64,000 bases of DNA from Rostratula benghalensis (taxonomy: Eukaryota; Chordata; Aves; Charadriiformes; Rostratulidae): NCBI GenBank assembly GCA_013399305.1, contig VXAI01000301.1:324132-388131 (forward strand), given 5' to 3'. Made by a program: the position numbers and the translations under genes. Each line of letters starts with the position of its first letter. The stretch's first letter is position 1. The notes beneath the pieces were generated by a model that was given only the letters and a program-made list of their open reading frames with translations, was not told the origin of the DNA and did not search any database. Positions 1 to 11,753 of this stretch are shown in pieces.

Positions 1-37
1 TGTATATATATATGTATAACACACCCACACACATACA
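1..37. repeat. TA/CA dinucleotide-rich microsatellite
   Basis: The window opens with alternating TA followed by CA/ACACCC units. It is an impure simple repeat cut by the window edge. Confidence 0.7.
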
Positions 38-1549
38 GATATGAACAGGTTTTTCTGTATGAAGGCCATTTTTTTGCCTTTATGATAGTTAGTGGATGAT
101 GAAATGAAACTGTACTATGTAGTAAATGTGGCCGGGTACTATCAGGAGAATTTTGAAAAAAGAAATTCACCACCAAATGGAAAACAAAACAGCAAAGATG
201 TTAGCACCTTTCTAGAGAATAACTATGATCTCCAACACTGATAGTGGCAACCAGAAGAGGACTTGTTCAATTCAGTGTACTTTATGAGCCCTTCTTCTCA
301 CCTTTCCTTTCCCGGGATAAAGTGTTTGTGCCAGGAAACCTGTTTACACTTATCTGCAGCCTGATTAACAAAAAATAATGGAGCATACAGTGGTTATTCC
401 AAAACTACTTAAAATACTCTTCCATGAATTAGCCATTCATGTACTTGGCTGACTACCAAAGTTGATAAACTTTTTCTGGGTGGGAATTTTATTTTTTTTT
501 AGGTGAATATTTGGTTGCTGCTCAACTGAAATCTAACCAAACAAATATGCTAGCTACGTATACGCTGCCATGGGAAGTTCCTATCAGAGCTGAAATGCGG
601 TGCTGTAGTGGTGAGTGACAGAAAATCTCAAATTAGCTGGCAATACTTAGACAGATATAGCTGTAACTAGATTAATTTTCTCCTATTAATTAAAAGCTTT
701 GGGTTTTTTTTTCCCTGGGTGTTTTTTTATGGACTGCTGATAACCACAGCAAATAATATTGCAGTGGAAATGCTAATAAAGGAGTTGGTTATTCCCTTTT
801 TGTTTGATTTATGGAATGTCATTCAAAAAGTTAAGTTCTGTGAAGAACTGAAGACAGCATTTTTTTTTTATTATTTTTTTTTCTGCCTAAATATAAGGAG
901 TAGGAGCTCTGCTTTCCACAGATACTGTCTAATAATTTCCAAAAATCCATTATTCATTAATGTTACACCTAATTTTAGGTCTCTCATTTTGCAATGTTAC
1001 CCTTCATCTTCAAAAATGTGGTATCACTTACATAAAGGTTGTTTTAGAAGCTTCTATTATACAGAATCACATTAGCAATCCAAACCATTTCTTCTCTGTG
1101 CATAGACTTCCAGCCAGGACAGTATTATTATTAAAATGCAGAAGTTAGAGTACTTCTCTTCAACTTTATCTGCCTTTAAACAGTCCTGGTAAAATAGTGC
1201 TTTATTTGCAAATGCTCCCCATCGTGAAAATGGAATATATCAATACTAAATTGTCTTGACTCAGCTGGCTTGGGTGCACTTGCAGCAACATCTGTGTTGG
1301 CTTGTAGTGCTCACCCAAGGCAGAAAGTAGTGCAGGGGCAAGGCTGTGCTGACGGCTGTACTGTAACGGCTGCATTTCTCAGGCAACCCACACTCATTAG
1401 TCTTAAGTTAGGGTTCACACAGCTTTAGGAATCAGGCATTTAGCTGCGGAAGAGACAAGCTCCAGAGTCTGTGATACTCATTGCCACAATGCGAGTATAA
1501 TCTCAGGGTTCAGGGCAAACTCAGTTCCAAGTAATGATATAATTCTGTG

Positions 1550-1581
1550 ATTCTATAATGGCATTATACCCGTTATAGAAT
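1550..1581. repeat. Short inverted repeat (hairpin potential)
   Basis: ATTCTATAA at 1550-1558 is the exact reverse complement of TTATAGAAT at 1573-1581, with a 14-base loop that is itself partly self-complementary (ATAATGGCATTAT). Nothing suggests a terminator or a microRNA beyond the short stem. Confidence 0.5.
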
Positions 1582-1600
1582 GGTATTATTCTGTACTGTT

Positions 1601-1620
1601 ACAGCTTCTTACAGCTTCTT
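1601..1620. repeat. Two-copy tandem 10-mer
   Basis: ACAGCTTCTT occurs twice back to back. It looks like a local slippage duplication. Confidence 0.8.
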
Positions 1621-1749
1621 TTGTAAATCAGTGAGCCTATGTGAAAACATTTGCAGCCTTTATTACATACATTCCCTGTAAAGTGTAATGTAGGCTTACT
1701 CAGCACTTGTTATGCTGCATGTAGATGCCACATCTAGTGTTGGGGTCCC

Positions 1750-2225
1750 CAGTACACGGGCCCTGATAAAGTAGCATGAGTTCAGCAGAAGGCCACCAGC
1801 ACAGTCTCTGGCTGGAGCACCTGCCCTGTTTGGAGAAGATGAGGAAAGGGGGCTTCTTCAGTCTGGAGAAGTGGCTTTGGGGGCACCTCACAGCATCCTG
1901 CTGGTAACCGTGGGGAAGGTTCAAGACGACAGAGCCAGACTCTTGGAAGAGAACATGGTAGGAGGACAAGAGAAAAGGAATGTAAACTGAAACAAGAGAG
2001 GTTCTGACTGGATGTAAGGTAAGTACTTTTTTTTCCCCTAAGGACAGTTAGGTGCTAGAATAGGCTGCTTAGGTAAGTTGTGCTATCTCAGCCCTGCAGC
2101 TTATCAAGAGCCAACTGGATAAATCCTTTTGCAGCCTGGTCTGAGTTCACAGGTGACCCTGTTTTGAGGAGGTTGGACTATAGACCTCCTAAGGCCTCTT
2201 CCAATCCAAGTTATCCTATGATCTT
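1750..2225 (+). mobile_element. CR1 LINE 3' fragment, old
   Basis: The segment has the CR1 3' layout in the + direction. It begins with the GAGTTCAGCAGAAGGCCACC block, followed by the 'GGCTTCTTCAGTCTGGAGAAG' type block, and ends with a block close to CCTCTTCCAATCCAAG and TATCCTATGATC. CR1 (chicken repeat 1) is a non-LTR retrotransposon whose copies are mostly 5'-truncated. This copy is truncated and internally diverged or partly deleted around 1930-2100. The reading frames inside it (for example - strand 1700-1969) are by-products of the repeat. It is not expected to be mobile. Confidence 0.8.
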
Positions 2226-2740
2226 GTTTGTTCACATCTGTTGAAATTATTAATTCCTACATATATCATAGGACAGGTTTTCAGTGAAGTGGTCTTCAGT
2301 TTGATCCACCATTGAGAAGCAATGCTACTGCCCGATAACCCTGTTTAGCCCATGGTCAATTTTGCCAGGATGGAAGATTCCCAGGAGACTATGGATTACA
2401 GTCTCATCATCAAATGCATCATGGCATTAGATGGTGTATTGGAAAGTCTTCTTGCAGATTCCTCTAGCACATAGCACTGTAACATTGGAGCTGCTTCTCT
2501 GAAGAGAGAGAAGCACAGCAACAGCAACAGCAACCTGGTTTTCATCTGTTCTTGCTTGTCTGATGTGATTAGGTAGCTCTCAATGCAAAGTAGTTGTTCA
2601 AGCAATTGACTCCCAGATGGTACATACCTTCATTTTTTCTGTGTCTATTTTTAGTGTAAGCTCCTTGCAGCGGGGGCTGTTTGTTGTCTGTGTTTGTATT
2701 CCATTTAGAACAAAGCAGATTCAAATTCAGTTGGTCTTAG

Positions 2741-2861
2741 GTATCATAACAAGGCCAGCAAATGATATTCAAAGTCAGGAGGATGTACAACACACGCATG
2801 TGTTAGTGGTAACTGGATGCTGTTGCAATTCCCTTAGTGCAAGAAGGAGAAAGAGATCAAG
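2741..2861 (+). other. Weak exon candidate ending in a basic tract
   Basis: The segment lies between TTGGTCTTAG (acceptor) and CAAG|GTAAGC (donor, close to consensus). The frame that starts with two bases of a split codon stays open for 39 codons. It ends in a basic stretch (ARRRKRS) and finishes in phase 2, the phase in which the TPR exon at 25729 begins. The same frame is open upstream to an ATG at 2617 (82-codon ORF in all). I recognise no family, the acceptor is only fair, and an open frame of this length is common by chance. Confidence 0.13.
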
Positions 2862-3192
2862 GTAAGCAAGATGCCTGGAGGACAGAGCAGTTCATATATT
2901 AGAGTGCTATAAAGCTAATCACCCAGGCTGGCTGATTCACACCTGTGTTTTTTACAACACATACCACTATGGGAAGAGAGGAATTTCACCTCTGAGCTAT
3001 CAGCTGGGGAGAGGATCAAATTGTAGGTGGAAAGTGAAAAAGAAACTTGAGGGAGGAATAACTGTACTGTCCTAATTCCTATTTCTAATGACTATCCATC
3101 ATGCCATGGATGGTGGAACAGAAATGGTATGAATGTGGAATGGAATGTATGAAATGGGTCTGTAATAACAATAATGATACAACTGTATAATT

Positions 3193-3284
3193 TGTGTGTG
3201 CATGTGTGTGTTCTGAGAGGTGTAAATCGAGGAATCAAGAGTGGTATATACACAAGTGGAATTACTATCTATGTGTGTGTGTGT
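3193..3284. repeat. TG-rich microsatellite tracts
   Basis: Two short TG runs (3193-3211 and 3272-3284) are separated by unique sequence. They are candidates for length polymorphism. Confidence 0.65.
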
Positions 3285-4449
3285 CTGTGCAGAGCATTGT
3301 GATGCTTTGGGAGCTGCAGAAATAACATCTAAAAAGTGAAAAAGTGTCTAGTATACTCTTAACTTCTGGATAAGGGAGCCAATGATAGTGCACTGGCAGC
3401 TTTCATTCTAGCATTTTCTAATTTCTGAATACCTGAAATTGTAACCTGAATATTCTTTTGATGTAGGCTTTTTTATATTACACATAGAAGTATGTGTGTA
3501 TATGGGCATACCTAAATGCACAGTTGCAAACTATATTAAATTCAGACACATTTAGACACATAAAATAACAAAATAAAATTTAAAAAGTTATTGCTCCTCC
3601 AAAATGCCTTTGATCTTTCAGATACAGTTGTAAAAACAGGTTAAAAAAATCCAGAAGTGTAGATAAGTACAGTACATAGTATTTAATCTTAACATACTTT
3701 TCTAAGAAAAATGATCACATTTAATTTATATTAAAACTGTTTTTATCCAATGGGGGCAATTTTACACTCCTCTGAACGATTACTTGGTAAGCATGAGACA
3801 AATTCCAAGTGTTAACTGTTATGTCTGACACTGAATTTAATGCATGATGGGAAACTGCAGACTGAGCAGGTTATAGGAACAATTTTCTTATATTTCAAGG
3901 TTTAGAATCCCATAAATCTCTTATCAGGCTCCCTAAATTAATGATTACAAGAAATGGTTTTACCTGCTTTTCTACTGAAAATAGCTCTTCTTCCAATTTC
4001 TATCAGTTTTCTTGATACTGTGAAGTCAGTTTGAATTTTTTTTTTTAATTATTTTTTTTTCCAAGTTAATAGCCCTCCTGGTCTTAATCTCACTGTGCAA
4101 ATGAAGAGAAACACCTGTACCTGCAGACAGTAAGCATGACTGTAACCTATTTACAGGTTAGTCATTGGATTTTCTGGCTTATTCTATGAATTCTCAACCA
4201 ATACCAACAATAATTTGAAGTTTTCTTATATAGATTGCTATAAGATCACAGTCACCAACCATCATGCAAAGCCAGAAAAAACATGGCTACTGATATGAAT
4301 TGCTTAAATAATAAGTGCAAGATTGCTTCAAGCCTTCTGTTGATTTAGGTGGTGGTGAAAACTATGTGGGGTTTTCTTGCTTTCTTAGATCTGACTTAGT
4401 AAAAACTTGTACTCATCTGAGTGTGTTGCTTCCATCAGGTAATATTTTC

Positions 4450-4490
4450 CCATAATGGATACAATGGGAGTTTTGCCACTGGCTTCAGAA
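4450..4490 (+). repeat. Possible relic of an ancient amniote dispersed repeat
   Basis: ACAATGGGAGTTTTGCCACT followed by GGCTTCAG resembles a motif I know from old repeats scattered through bird, turtle and crocodile genomes (CAATGGGAGTTTTGCC next to TGACTTCA). The call rests on memory of that motif over about 40 bases, so it is tentative. Confidence 0.3.
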
Positions 4491-4896
4491 TTTTTCACCC
4501 AGTTTTTTCTACAAGTAGGTCCAGATATATCTATGGAGGTTCTGGGAAACTTGCCCAGTGTCTCAAGCTGGATCTATTCTCCCTGTGGCTCCTGGGAATA
4601 TTTGTTCTGCCTGAAATACTGTATTCCCTAAATGGCATAAGAAAATGTCAGTTGAGGCAGTGTACATAAAAAGGCTTGTTTAGGAGCCTTACAGCTGGAT
4701 CTTCTATGTCCTGTTAGCAATGCTCTAGGTTGCTTGTTTTATATGCTGTTCTCAGTCTTACATCTTTAGTTTGTATTTGAGTCATGAAATACTCACTGTT
4801 GGTAGGCAGTATCCAGCTTCAACAAAAGGGACAGTAAATTTTCCTTTGTGCAGATTTCATGTAGCGCTGAGGAGATAGCACGGGTTTGTATGTGGG

Positions 4897-4927
4897 CTTC
4901 AGACTCCGTGAAGACTTCAGACTCCGT
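4897..4927. repeat. 13-base direct repeat, period 18
   Basis: CTTCAGACTCCGT occurs exactly at 4897-4909 and again at 4915-4927. It is a local duplication with no clear function. Confidence 0.8.
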
Positions 4928-6650
4928 TCTGCTGTCCTAGGGACAGGCAGTAGGGTGAGAGGCCTGCCCAGAGTCACAGGTCCCATGGTACCTGCAACAG
5001 CAGCAGGGAGTGAAGTTTCTAAGCTGACTCCATAAACCTCCGGGCCTCAGAGCTGCTAAGAGAAGGTATGAATAGTATTCTGGATAACTGTCCTCAGCCA
5101 ACATTTGCAATTTCTTAAGATGTCCCGTGGAATGAGAGGGAAGAAAGAAAATGGGTCCAACAAAAAAGGTGAAATGAAGAATATATAGACTGTATAACTG
5201 GGACAGGCGTATGAAACAGAGGAACAGGGCAAGTGCAGTGCAGTCCGAATTTTTTTATGCACTGTCAGCCCTCATCTGGGATGTCAGCATCATTCAGTCT
5301 TCAGAAGAAAACTAGGATAAGCAGGAGGTTTCCTCATGTGAACAGACTTAAAATGAACTTTGCAGTACTTTCTCAGTGCACTCGCTCATCTATTAAAAAT
5401 ATTTTGCAAAGGCTTCAAGTCCTGGAAGAACTCCAAGTCTTTTTTGATGCGAGTTTTGGGAAAGTTCTAATAATAAAAAATATTTTGATCATATAAATAA
5501 AATAATTCTTCAGATCTGAAGTTTGAACCTTTGCCCTTTTTCTGCTGTTTTGAAATCCAGAGACTGTTATAAATGTATTAAAATGTTCAGTGCTGTGGAG
5601 AATATTTTAGCTTCCTCAAATCTCCCTTGGGAATGAAGTTTCAGGCTTTCATTTTATTGATATTTTGCCAGAAATTATTTCATAAAGATTTTTAAAGGTT
5701 TGGAATATTCAGCTTTATATGTGAATGTGAATGAGATGTATACTTGAAAGTCCTGGAAATTATATGAAGTACAGTTAGTCAAATTTAGAAAAAAAACTTG
5801 AGGCAGGTTGAGACTGATTCTACTTCTTCAAGTCCACTCTTAAAAAATTGCTATTTTGGTATTATGGGATTTTTATCCAAAACTGCATTATACTTTATTG
5901 GCTACAAATTATAAAGTGTATTTATGCTAGAATAGGACCTTGAGTCAGTCACAGTATGTGAACTGTTACAAAAGAGAGAAAATGAGTACATTAAGGACAA
6001 CTTAACTGTAGGTTATTGCTTTACAGTGTTTTTCCATCTATGCCTTTTTATCTGGAAATAACTAAAGAGCTCAGTCACTGTAAGCCTAGCAATGCCTTTT
6101 GAATTTTAAACAACAAACAAATGAAAATAGCTGATTCAGTTGTATATTTTTATTACTTCTCCATGCTGAACTATTTCTAAATTGGCGGTTTGAAGGGTCT
6201 GCAAATGTCATGCATATCCAGCATCCTGAGCAACCTCAGTATGGATGCAAATGGCACACTTTAATGGAAATTGCATTTTTGGTGTAACTTCCTGCTTCCT
6301 AACAAAATGTTGTCAGGAAAAGCTGGCCTTTAATTCCAGAGCTGCTGCTTTTTTGATGTATCCTCTGCCTTCAGTGGCAATTAGATGGTAGCTGTCCAGG
6401 CCAAAGTTGTTCTTCCTTGAATATTTCCTTCCAGTACAGTTTGTGCAGAGCAGCTGTGGAGATGCCTGCTGAGTTCCCAAGGATATTGCTGGACGAAAGA
6501 TGTCCCGTCCGTGGAAACTCCCACTTTGGGCAGACAAAACAGACATCAACTACCAGTTAAGTAGGATTTCCTAATGATGTGTGTCATCCCAGTGACACAA
6601 AGCAACTGGAACAACATGCTCTGTCTTTCCAAATGGAAAATAATGGGCTG

Positions 6651-6740
6651 TATTCACTTTACACCAGCAACATCCAATGTAATTCCCCTTTTGGGGTGGG
6701 GGCTGAATTACTGGAGTTGCACTGAAATGAAAGTAAGAGC
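6651..6740. repeat. Possible relic of an ancient amniote dispersed repeat
   Basis: The segment contains TTTACACCAG and ACTGGAGTTGCACTGA, word types that recur in the same old amniote repeat as the copies at 10612 and 15915. The order is disturbed and the similarity is short. Confidence 0.22.
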
Positions 6741-7849
6741 CACTGTGTTTCTAGTGTCTGTGCAAAAACTAGATTTGAACAAAGAGGCTACAGCCAAAAA
6801 GAGATTGCTGTCGATTAATAAGCAGTGGTGTGTTTGTTTTCACTCTAGAAAATTTGGGATGGGTTTAATTATGTGTCATCTAAAATGAGGCCTATTCTTC
6901 ACTGCCCTGTGTAAGCTGAAGGCATCTGGCCAGTACAAAATGGTTGTTAATTGTGACTGTTTAGAGCTGTTACCATTTTATGCTCACAGCACACAGGTCA
7001 CCTTGGGAAATGCAGAGGTGGAAAGGGTAATGTGAGTGAAATTGGGGAGAAAGTAAGTACGTGTAAGTAAAATAGGGAGAAGGAAAGGTCCTATAATAAA
7101 GGAAACATCATCATATTAACAATATATGTGTTTGAGGTTCAGTTTTGCCATTCTTTCCCAGGAAAGCATTGATTTAATCCCATTTTTGTAAGCAAGGAGA
7201 ATAACGTATAACCCTTCATATTGTTTTCTAAATTTTATTGGACACTTAACTAGCAATTTTAGGAGCTGATCCCTGGTCATTTTCCAGTGCCCTTCGTATT
7301 TTTCTGTTCAAAGGATATTCAGGAAAAAAATAGAAAACTAATATTTTTCTGCTCAAGGTCTGGAGTATTTAATCACATTAGTAAATCCATTAAAATTCAT
7401 GACCATCTTAGCAGATGCATAGATAACAGCTGCTGTCCCCCACACTTCTCGGATCTCTGTGAGAAAAATATAAGTCTATTTAGTAGCAAGTAATAGTTAT
7501 TATGCTGACATTTTTATCTATTTGGAGTTATGTTCTTTTTCTACCAATATCTTCCCGAGGCTGCAGAATTAGAAACTCTTTTCCCTACTTGTATGTAAAC
7601 ATTGATTTTCTATGTTTATATTTAACGTGAGATGTTAATTTGAATAACAAAATTGTAGGAATACTTGAGAAAATTGTGCTCTTTTTAATTTTGTCTGTTA
7701 CTTATTTTCACGCATGAAAAATAGGTCTGGCTTCAAAGTTTATCTCTAAATCAGACTAAACATTCCTGTATTTGTAATTCTAGAGAACAAAGCATAATCA
7801 CTAGTTTGTAATAAACAGACCTGCATGGGGTTAGAAGGAAACTGCTTTC

Positions 7850-7905
7850 AATACAAAAAACCCCCCACCTTTTAATGGGGAAAAAAAAAAAAAAGAAAAA
7901 AAAGA
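7850..7905. repeat. Poly-A and C-run low-complexity tract
   Basis: An A run, a run of Cs, and then a long A tract interrupted by single Gs. It may mark an old retroposon tail, but the flanking sequence is not recognisable. Confidence 0.6.
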
Positions 7906-8017
7906 GGCATGTGTTACTATATTGGGATACTAGAAATATATTTACAGATATTTTAATCTCTGATTATAGCATTTAATTTGTATTCAAATATGTTTTTTTC
8001 TTTCCTTTGAGTATCAG

Positions 8018-8146
8018 CCTGTGGAGATCATGTTACAGTTTGGAAACAATGGAGCTCTAAATACTAGTTAGACAAGAACACAAGGACTGCATGAATGAAC
8101 AAGTACTAGCAGTGATGTCTACAGCAAGTCATCCCAACAATAGTAG
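8018..8146 (+). other. Candidate 5' exon with start codon, upstream of TPR exons
   Basis: A strong acceptor (TTTTTTTCTTTCCTTTGAGTATCAG type tract, ending CAG at 8017) and a near-perfect donor (TAG|GTAAGT at 8147) enclose 129 bases. All three frames carry a stop in the first part. After an in-frame TAA, the ATG at 8091 opens a frame of 18 codons (starting MNEQVLAVM) that runs to the donor in phase 2 with the bases AG. The next good exon (25729) starts in phase 2 with A, giving AGA (Arg) and no stop. This would fit an exon holding 5'UTR plus start codon, or a noncoding exon. The bases before the ATG (TGC) are a poor initiation context. The splice sites are seen directly; the link to the TPR gene is inferred. 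Confidence 0.3.
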
Positions 8147-10611
8147 GTAAGTTAGTGCCCTCATCTCCATGGCCTGGGTGGGGGGAGCTAGGCTAGAGCC
8201 CCCAGGCTGAGACTGATGCATGCCTGAGTAGATGCACCAGAGCAAAATTGGGTAGCAGAGCACTGTTCTCTTAGTCACTTAGTTCAAGTATTGAATGCCA
8301 TGTATCTAGCACGTCATTGAACACAGGAAAACAGAAGCTTCTGGCAACATTATATTAAAACAGCCTCTCAAGAATCTTTCCTATTTTGCTCCACTAGTTA
8401 TGCTCTAAAAAAAATGTCTACCACATTGGAAGGGATGCAGTCCAGTCCTCCAAGCTCAGCTCCAGAGGGTGTGTAATAAATACAGCTGTGTCTCCTTGGC
8501 CAAATGCAGCACAGTTTCTGAAGTTCCTTTCTTTGCTGGGCCTTTTTTGGATACTGAGTCAAGAATTCACAAAAGGTAACAGCCTTGTGTTTCTTTACTC
8601 TTCTGTAGATCTCAACTGGCTTCCAAATTATTCAGAAATATCTGTTTAGTCCCATGCTCAAGATAAAAGTTATATGCCTGTTTGGCCACTTGCACTTTCA
8701 GGCTGCCCTTTAGCCCACAACATGTAGGACAGTCTTCTACTAACTGAAATGTGTTTTGAGTTTATCTTTGTCTGGCTTTGTCCCAGTTGCTTTTGTCCTT
8801 CTGGACAATAATACAAGAAGGCAAGGGAGGGCAACAGTGAGAGCTTACAGTTAGAGCTTTAGTACAAAGCATGAGACAAAGCTGAATGCTTTTGGTTCTC
8901 ATACAGAAGATGAGGAGCCATGCTCAGATGGGCAGCCCAGAAAGCAGAGCCAGAAAAGACTATTTGTCTTCAAATATCAGGAAGAGGCTGCAGATAGGAA
9001 CTGCTATCAGAGGAACAATCTAATATTGAAGGGAAGTTCGTAAGACCAGGTGCTCCAGCACATAAAACCAATCAATACCAGAATGGAAAGCTGCAGGTTA
9101 TCTTAACTTTCCTGTCTTGTTTTTGTATGTGCTTGTTTTGGTTTATCTTCACAAAACAAAATTAGATTTCAATAGCAGCAGCTGCAGTTGTAGTCCCTAC
9201 TAGTTTTCCTTTTTGCCCCTCAAACAGGACAGCCACTGCCCTCTAAAAAGCAAGTGAAAAGAAAGCATATAATTAATGCTTAATACTTGCAGTTGCTAGT
9301 GCTTTCATTTCCCCCCCTTTGCTGCCTGTGCCTTTGATAAAGAGAACAAAAAAAAATTTAATGGTAGTCGACAGTAAGCAGGCTTCAGTACCAGAAATGA
9401 CAGATTATATGCAACTATTGAATTTCATATTGTGACAGAGTTGTGTTAACACTTTTAATTCACAAAGTCTGTGCACTGCATCAAAATGAATCCAACAACT
9501 AAGGGACGAATGTATTCCCTTCCAGTATTGAAGGGAATTTTAGTCTGTGGACTAAAAATTTGACTGTATCTCTCTCACTGTCACTAAACTTATTTTTTAA
9601 GTGCTTGTCCACCTAATGATCTCTGCAGTTTTGTGCTCTTATGCTCCCCACACCCCCCACCACAACAGTAGTTCTGTTACAGCCAGGAAGACTAATCATA
9701 TAAGAGAGGCAAGGAAAATTGGCATTATTTACCAAAAGGCTGGATGCATCTGGAATAGCCAGGAGTGCTACAAATGAATCTAGAAAAGTCTGTGTGCTGA
9801 TCTGAGGGAATTTCAACTGAGAGAGGCAATTTAACTATTAAGAAAAATGGAACATCCATGACTTCAGAGTGATGCCCTCCTATGCACTTAACCTACAGAG
9901 AGAAGAACCTCATCCTGGAGCTATGCACTGAAATTCTCTTCATGGTATGGAGAAAAAATGTAGGTGGGTGTCACACATGCCAAGAGTGTGTACAGCGCAG
10001 GAGTATTGTATCTTCAACCCTGTGTTGACTTGGCAGTTGTGGTTCAAGAATATTCACCAAGTCATCCCATGAATAGCGTAGAAGAAACTCATGGTCTCTG
10101 AGTTCCCAAAAGGTGGGAGCTTCTCAGCCCTATCAAAATTAAGACACATCTCAGCCTGCCTAGAAACAGGTGTTAAAGTGTCCAGGAAACAGTATTGTAG
10201 AAAACCCTGTGCTTATCATCTTGTGCTGACTATGACACATTTGCAGCAACATTAAGATAAGAAGTCATCACACGTCCTCCTGATCTTGAACCTTAACCAT
10301 AAAGCCATTTTGCTGTTTATAAATATCTCTTTGCAAAATATTGAAATAAATAGTTAGAGAACAGTATTGTTCAAAGATTAATTTGCTGCTGAGATTGTTT
10401 ATGCAAACTATATTCTTCTGTTGAGTACTTTAATGTTTTACTGAGTCATATTGCAATTACATTTTTTCCCTTAGTTCGATGACAGTAATTAGCTATGCTA
10501 CAGGAAATTGCCTAAATGGAAAATTTTATGTAGGCTTCCTACAAATTTATAGAATATTTCATGGAAATGGTTTTCCTATGCAGCAGAGAGATACAAGTCC
10601 TCATCCCAATT

Positions 10612-10705
10612 TTACACTGTTTTAAATCTACTGACTTCAGGAGAGTTACGCATGATTTACCCGAAAATGGCTTTTATCTCCAAATGAGAACAGAATCAGG
10701 TTCCT
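10612..10705 (+). repeat. Ancient amniote dispersed repeat copy
   Basis: The segment includes TTTTACACTG, TGACTTCAGGAGAGTTACGC, GATTTACCCGAAAATGG and GAGAACAGAATCAGG. These match the word order of an old amniote repeat (TGACTTCAGTGGAGTTAC, then GATTTACACC, then a GAGAGCAGAATCAGG-type end). It also aligns loosely with 15915-15985 in this window, which is independent support. The family name is not certain; an old LINE 3' end of the CR1/L3 group is my best guess. Confidence 0.4.
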
Positions 10706-11394
10706 GATTATGTATGAGAATCAGTAATGAGGCACCACGTTGCTTTCTCTGCTCTTAAAAAACCATATTAACACAGCCTCTTGTGATTCAGTGGAAGAAA
10801 AGCATTAGCAAACATAAAGTCTGCTACACTCTATGACACAAAGTCTGTGACAGACCTAGACCCACCATCTCTACCTGGGATGCTGGAATCTCACCTGTTT
10901 AGTCTGTTGAGGATTACCTCGTGTGTTTTCTTGTCCTAGGCTTTAGATACAGCTGTTAAAGCATTTTGCTTACATCTTCATTTCTATTTCTGAACACAAA
11001 CATGCAAACACTCATATATGCATTTCTGAACATACCCTTAAAAGGATAAGAGAAAGCACACACAAATGGTTAAGTACTGATAGAGTTGGGCAATTTTTCC
11101 TACTTTTGGAATGCATAAACATTTACAAAAAGTCTTTACAAACGTAACTTATTGTAATCTAACTTTTCAAATAAGGTGTTTTCACAAGATTTGTTAATTT
11201 TACCTGTGCAAACATCTAAACTCTGGATTGTTGTTATACTGTTTTTAATGCAGCACAAAACCAGTCTGACTAGATCCAGATTTAAATACTTTTCAGTCAG
11301 AAAGCAACTGGTGGATTTATTTCTAAATCCACAAAACATTGAAATTGTGGTCAAAAAAACAGGGCCACAGATTTGGTGAGTCAATGTTGCATCA

Positions 11395-11415
11395 TTTTTT
11401 TTTTTTTTTTTTTTT
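11395..11415. repeat. Poly-T run (21 nt)
   Basis: Uninterrupted T run. No processed pseudogene can be recognised next to it on the - strand. Confidence 0.85.
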
Positions 11416-11659
11416 AAGGGAAATGGCTGAATTTCTGTTTTATGCATGTATAGCACAAAAACTACTGTGACCAGAATGATTGGTGGATGCAGAAAGGTTG
11501 AAACGCTCCGTCTAAAATCTGATTAAACCTCATGCAAAAAGAGTTAAAAATGGGAAGATGGCTACAAGAAGTACTTGAGCATCAGATTACAAGCAAAAGT
11601 CATGTCAGTTTTCATGAATAATGCCATGGACTCTGGGGAGATCAGTGTAGAGAAAGCTG

Positions 11660-11753
11660 ACCTGTGTGACCTGATCTAGGTGTTCCTGCTCTGGCAGGGG
11701 GATTAGACTAGATGATCTTCCAAGGTCCCTCCCAATCCCTGATAGTCTGTGAA
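11660..11753 (+). mobile_element. CR1 LINE 3' end, short fragment
   Basis: TGTGTGACCTGATC, TGCTCTGGCAGGGGGATTAG, CTAGATGATCTTCC and CCCAATCCCTGATAGTCTGTG are the terminal blocks of the CR1 subfamily also present at 33926-34247, at higher divergence. Only about the last 90 bases are present. Confidence 0.85.

Larger units (their letters stand above)
38..1749. other. Noncoding stretch, no gene seen
   Basis: AT-rich unique-looking DNA with T-runs near 708 and 860. The short ORFs here resemble no family I know and lack convincing splice sites. It contains a small inverted repeat at 1550-1581 and a two-copy tandem 10-mer at 1601-1620, listed separately. Confidence 0.6.
2226..8017. other. Noncoding stretch with simple repeats and old repeat relics
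   Basis: No gene can be supported apart from one weak exon candidate at 2741-2861. The stretch holds TG-rich tracts near 3193-3211 and 3272-3284, a CAGCAA mini-repeat near 2515-2534, a direct repeat at 4897-4927, two possible relics of an old amniote repeat (4450-4490 and 6651-6740), and an A-rich tract near 7873-7903. Confidence 0.55.
8147..11659. other. Noncoding stretch
   Basis: No gene seen. It contains one relic of an old repeat (10612-10705) and a poly-T run at 11395-11415. If the exon at 8018 is real, this is the start of a 17.6-kb intron. Confidence 0.5.

Noticed and set aside
1995..2025. Consensus splice donor (AAG|GTAAGT)
   Set aside because: It lies inside a CR1 relic and no acceptor-bounded open segment precedes it.
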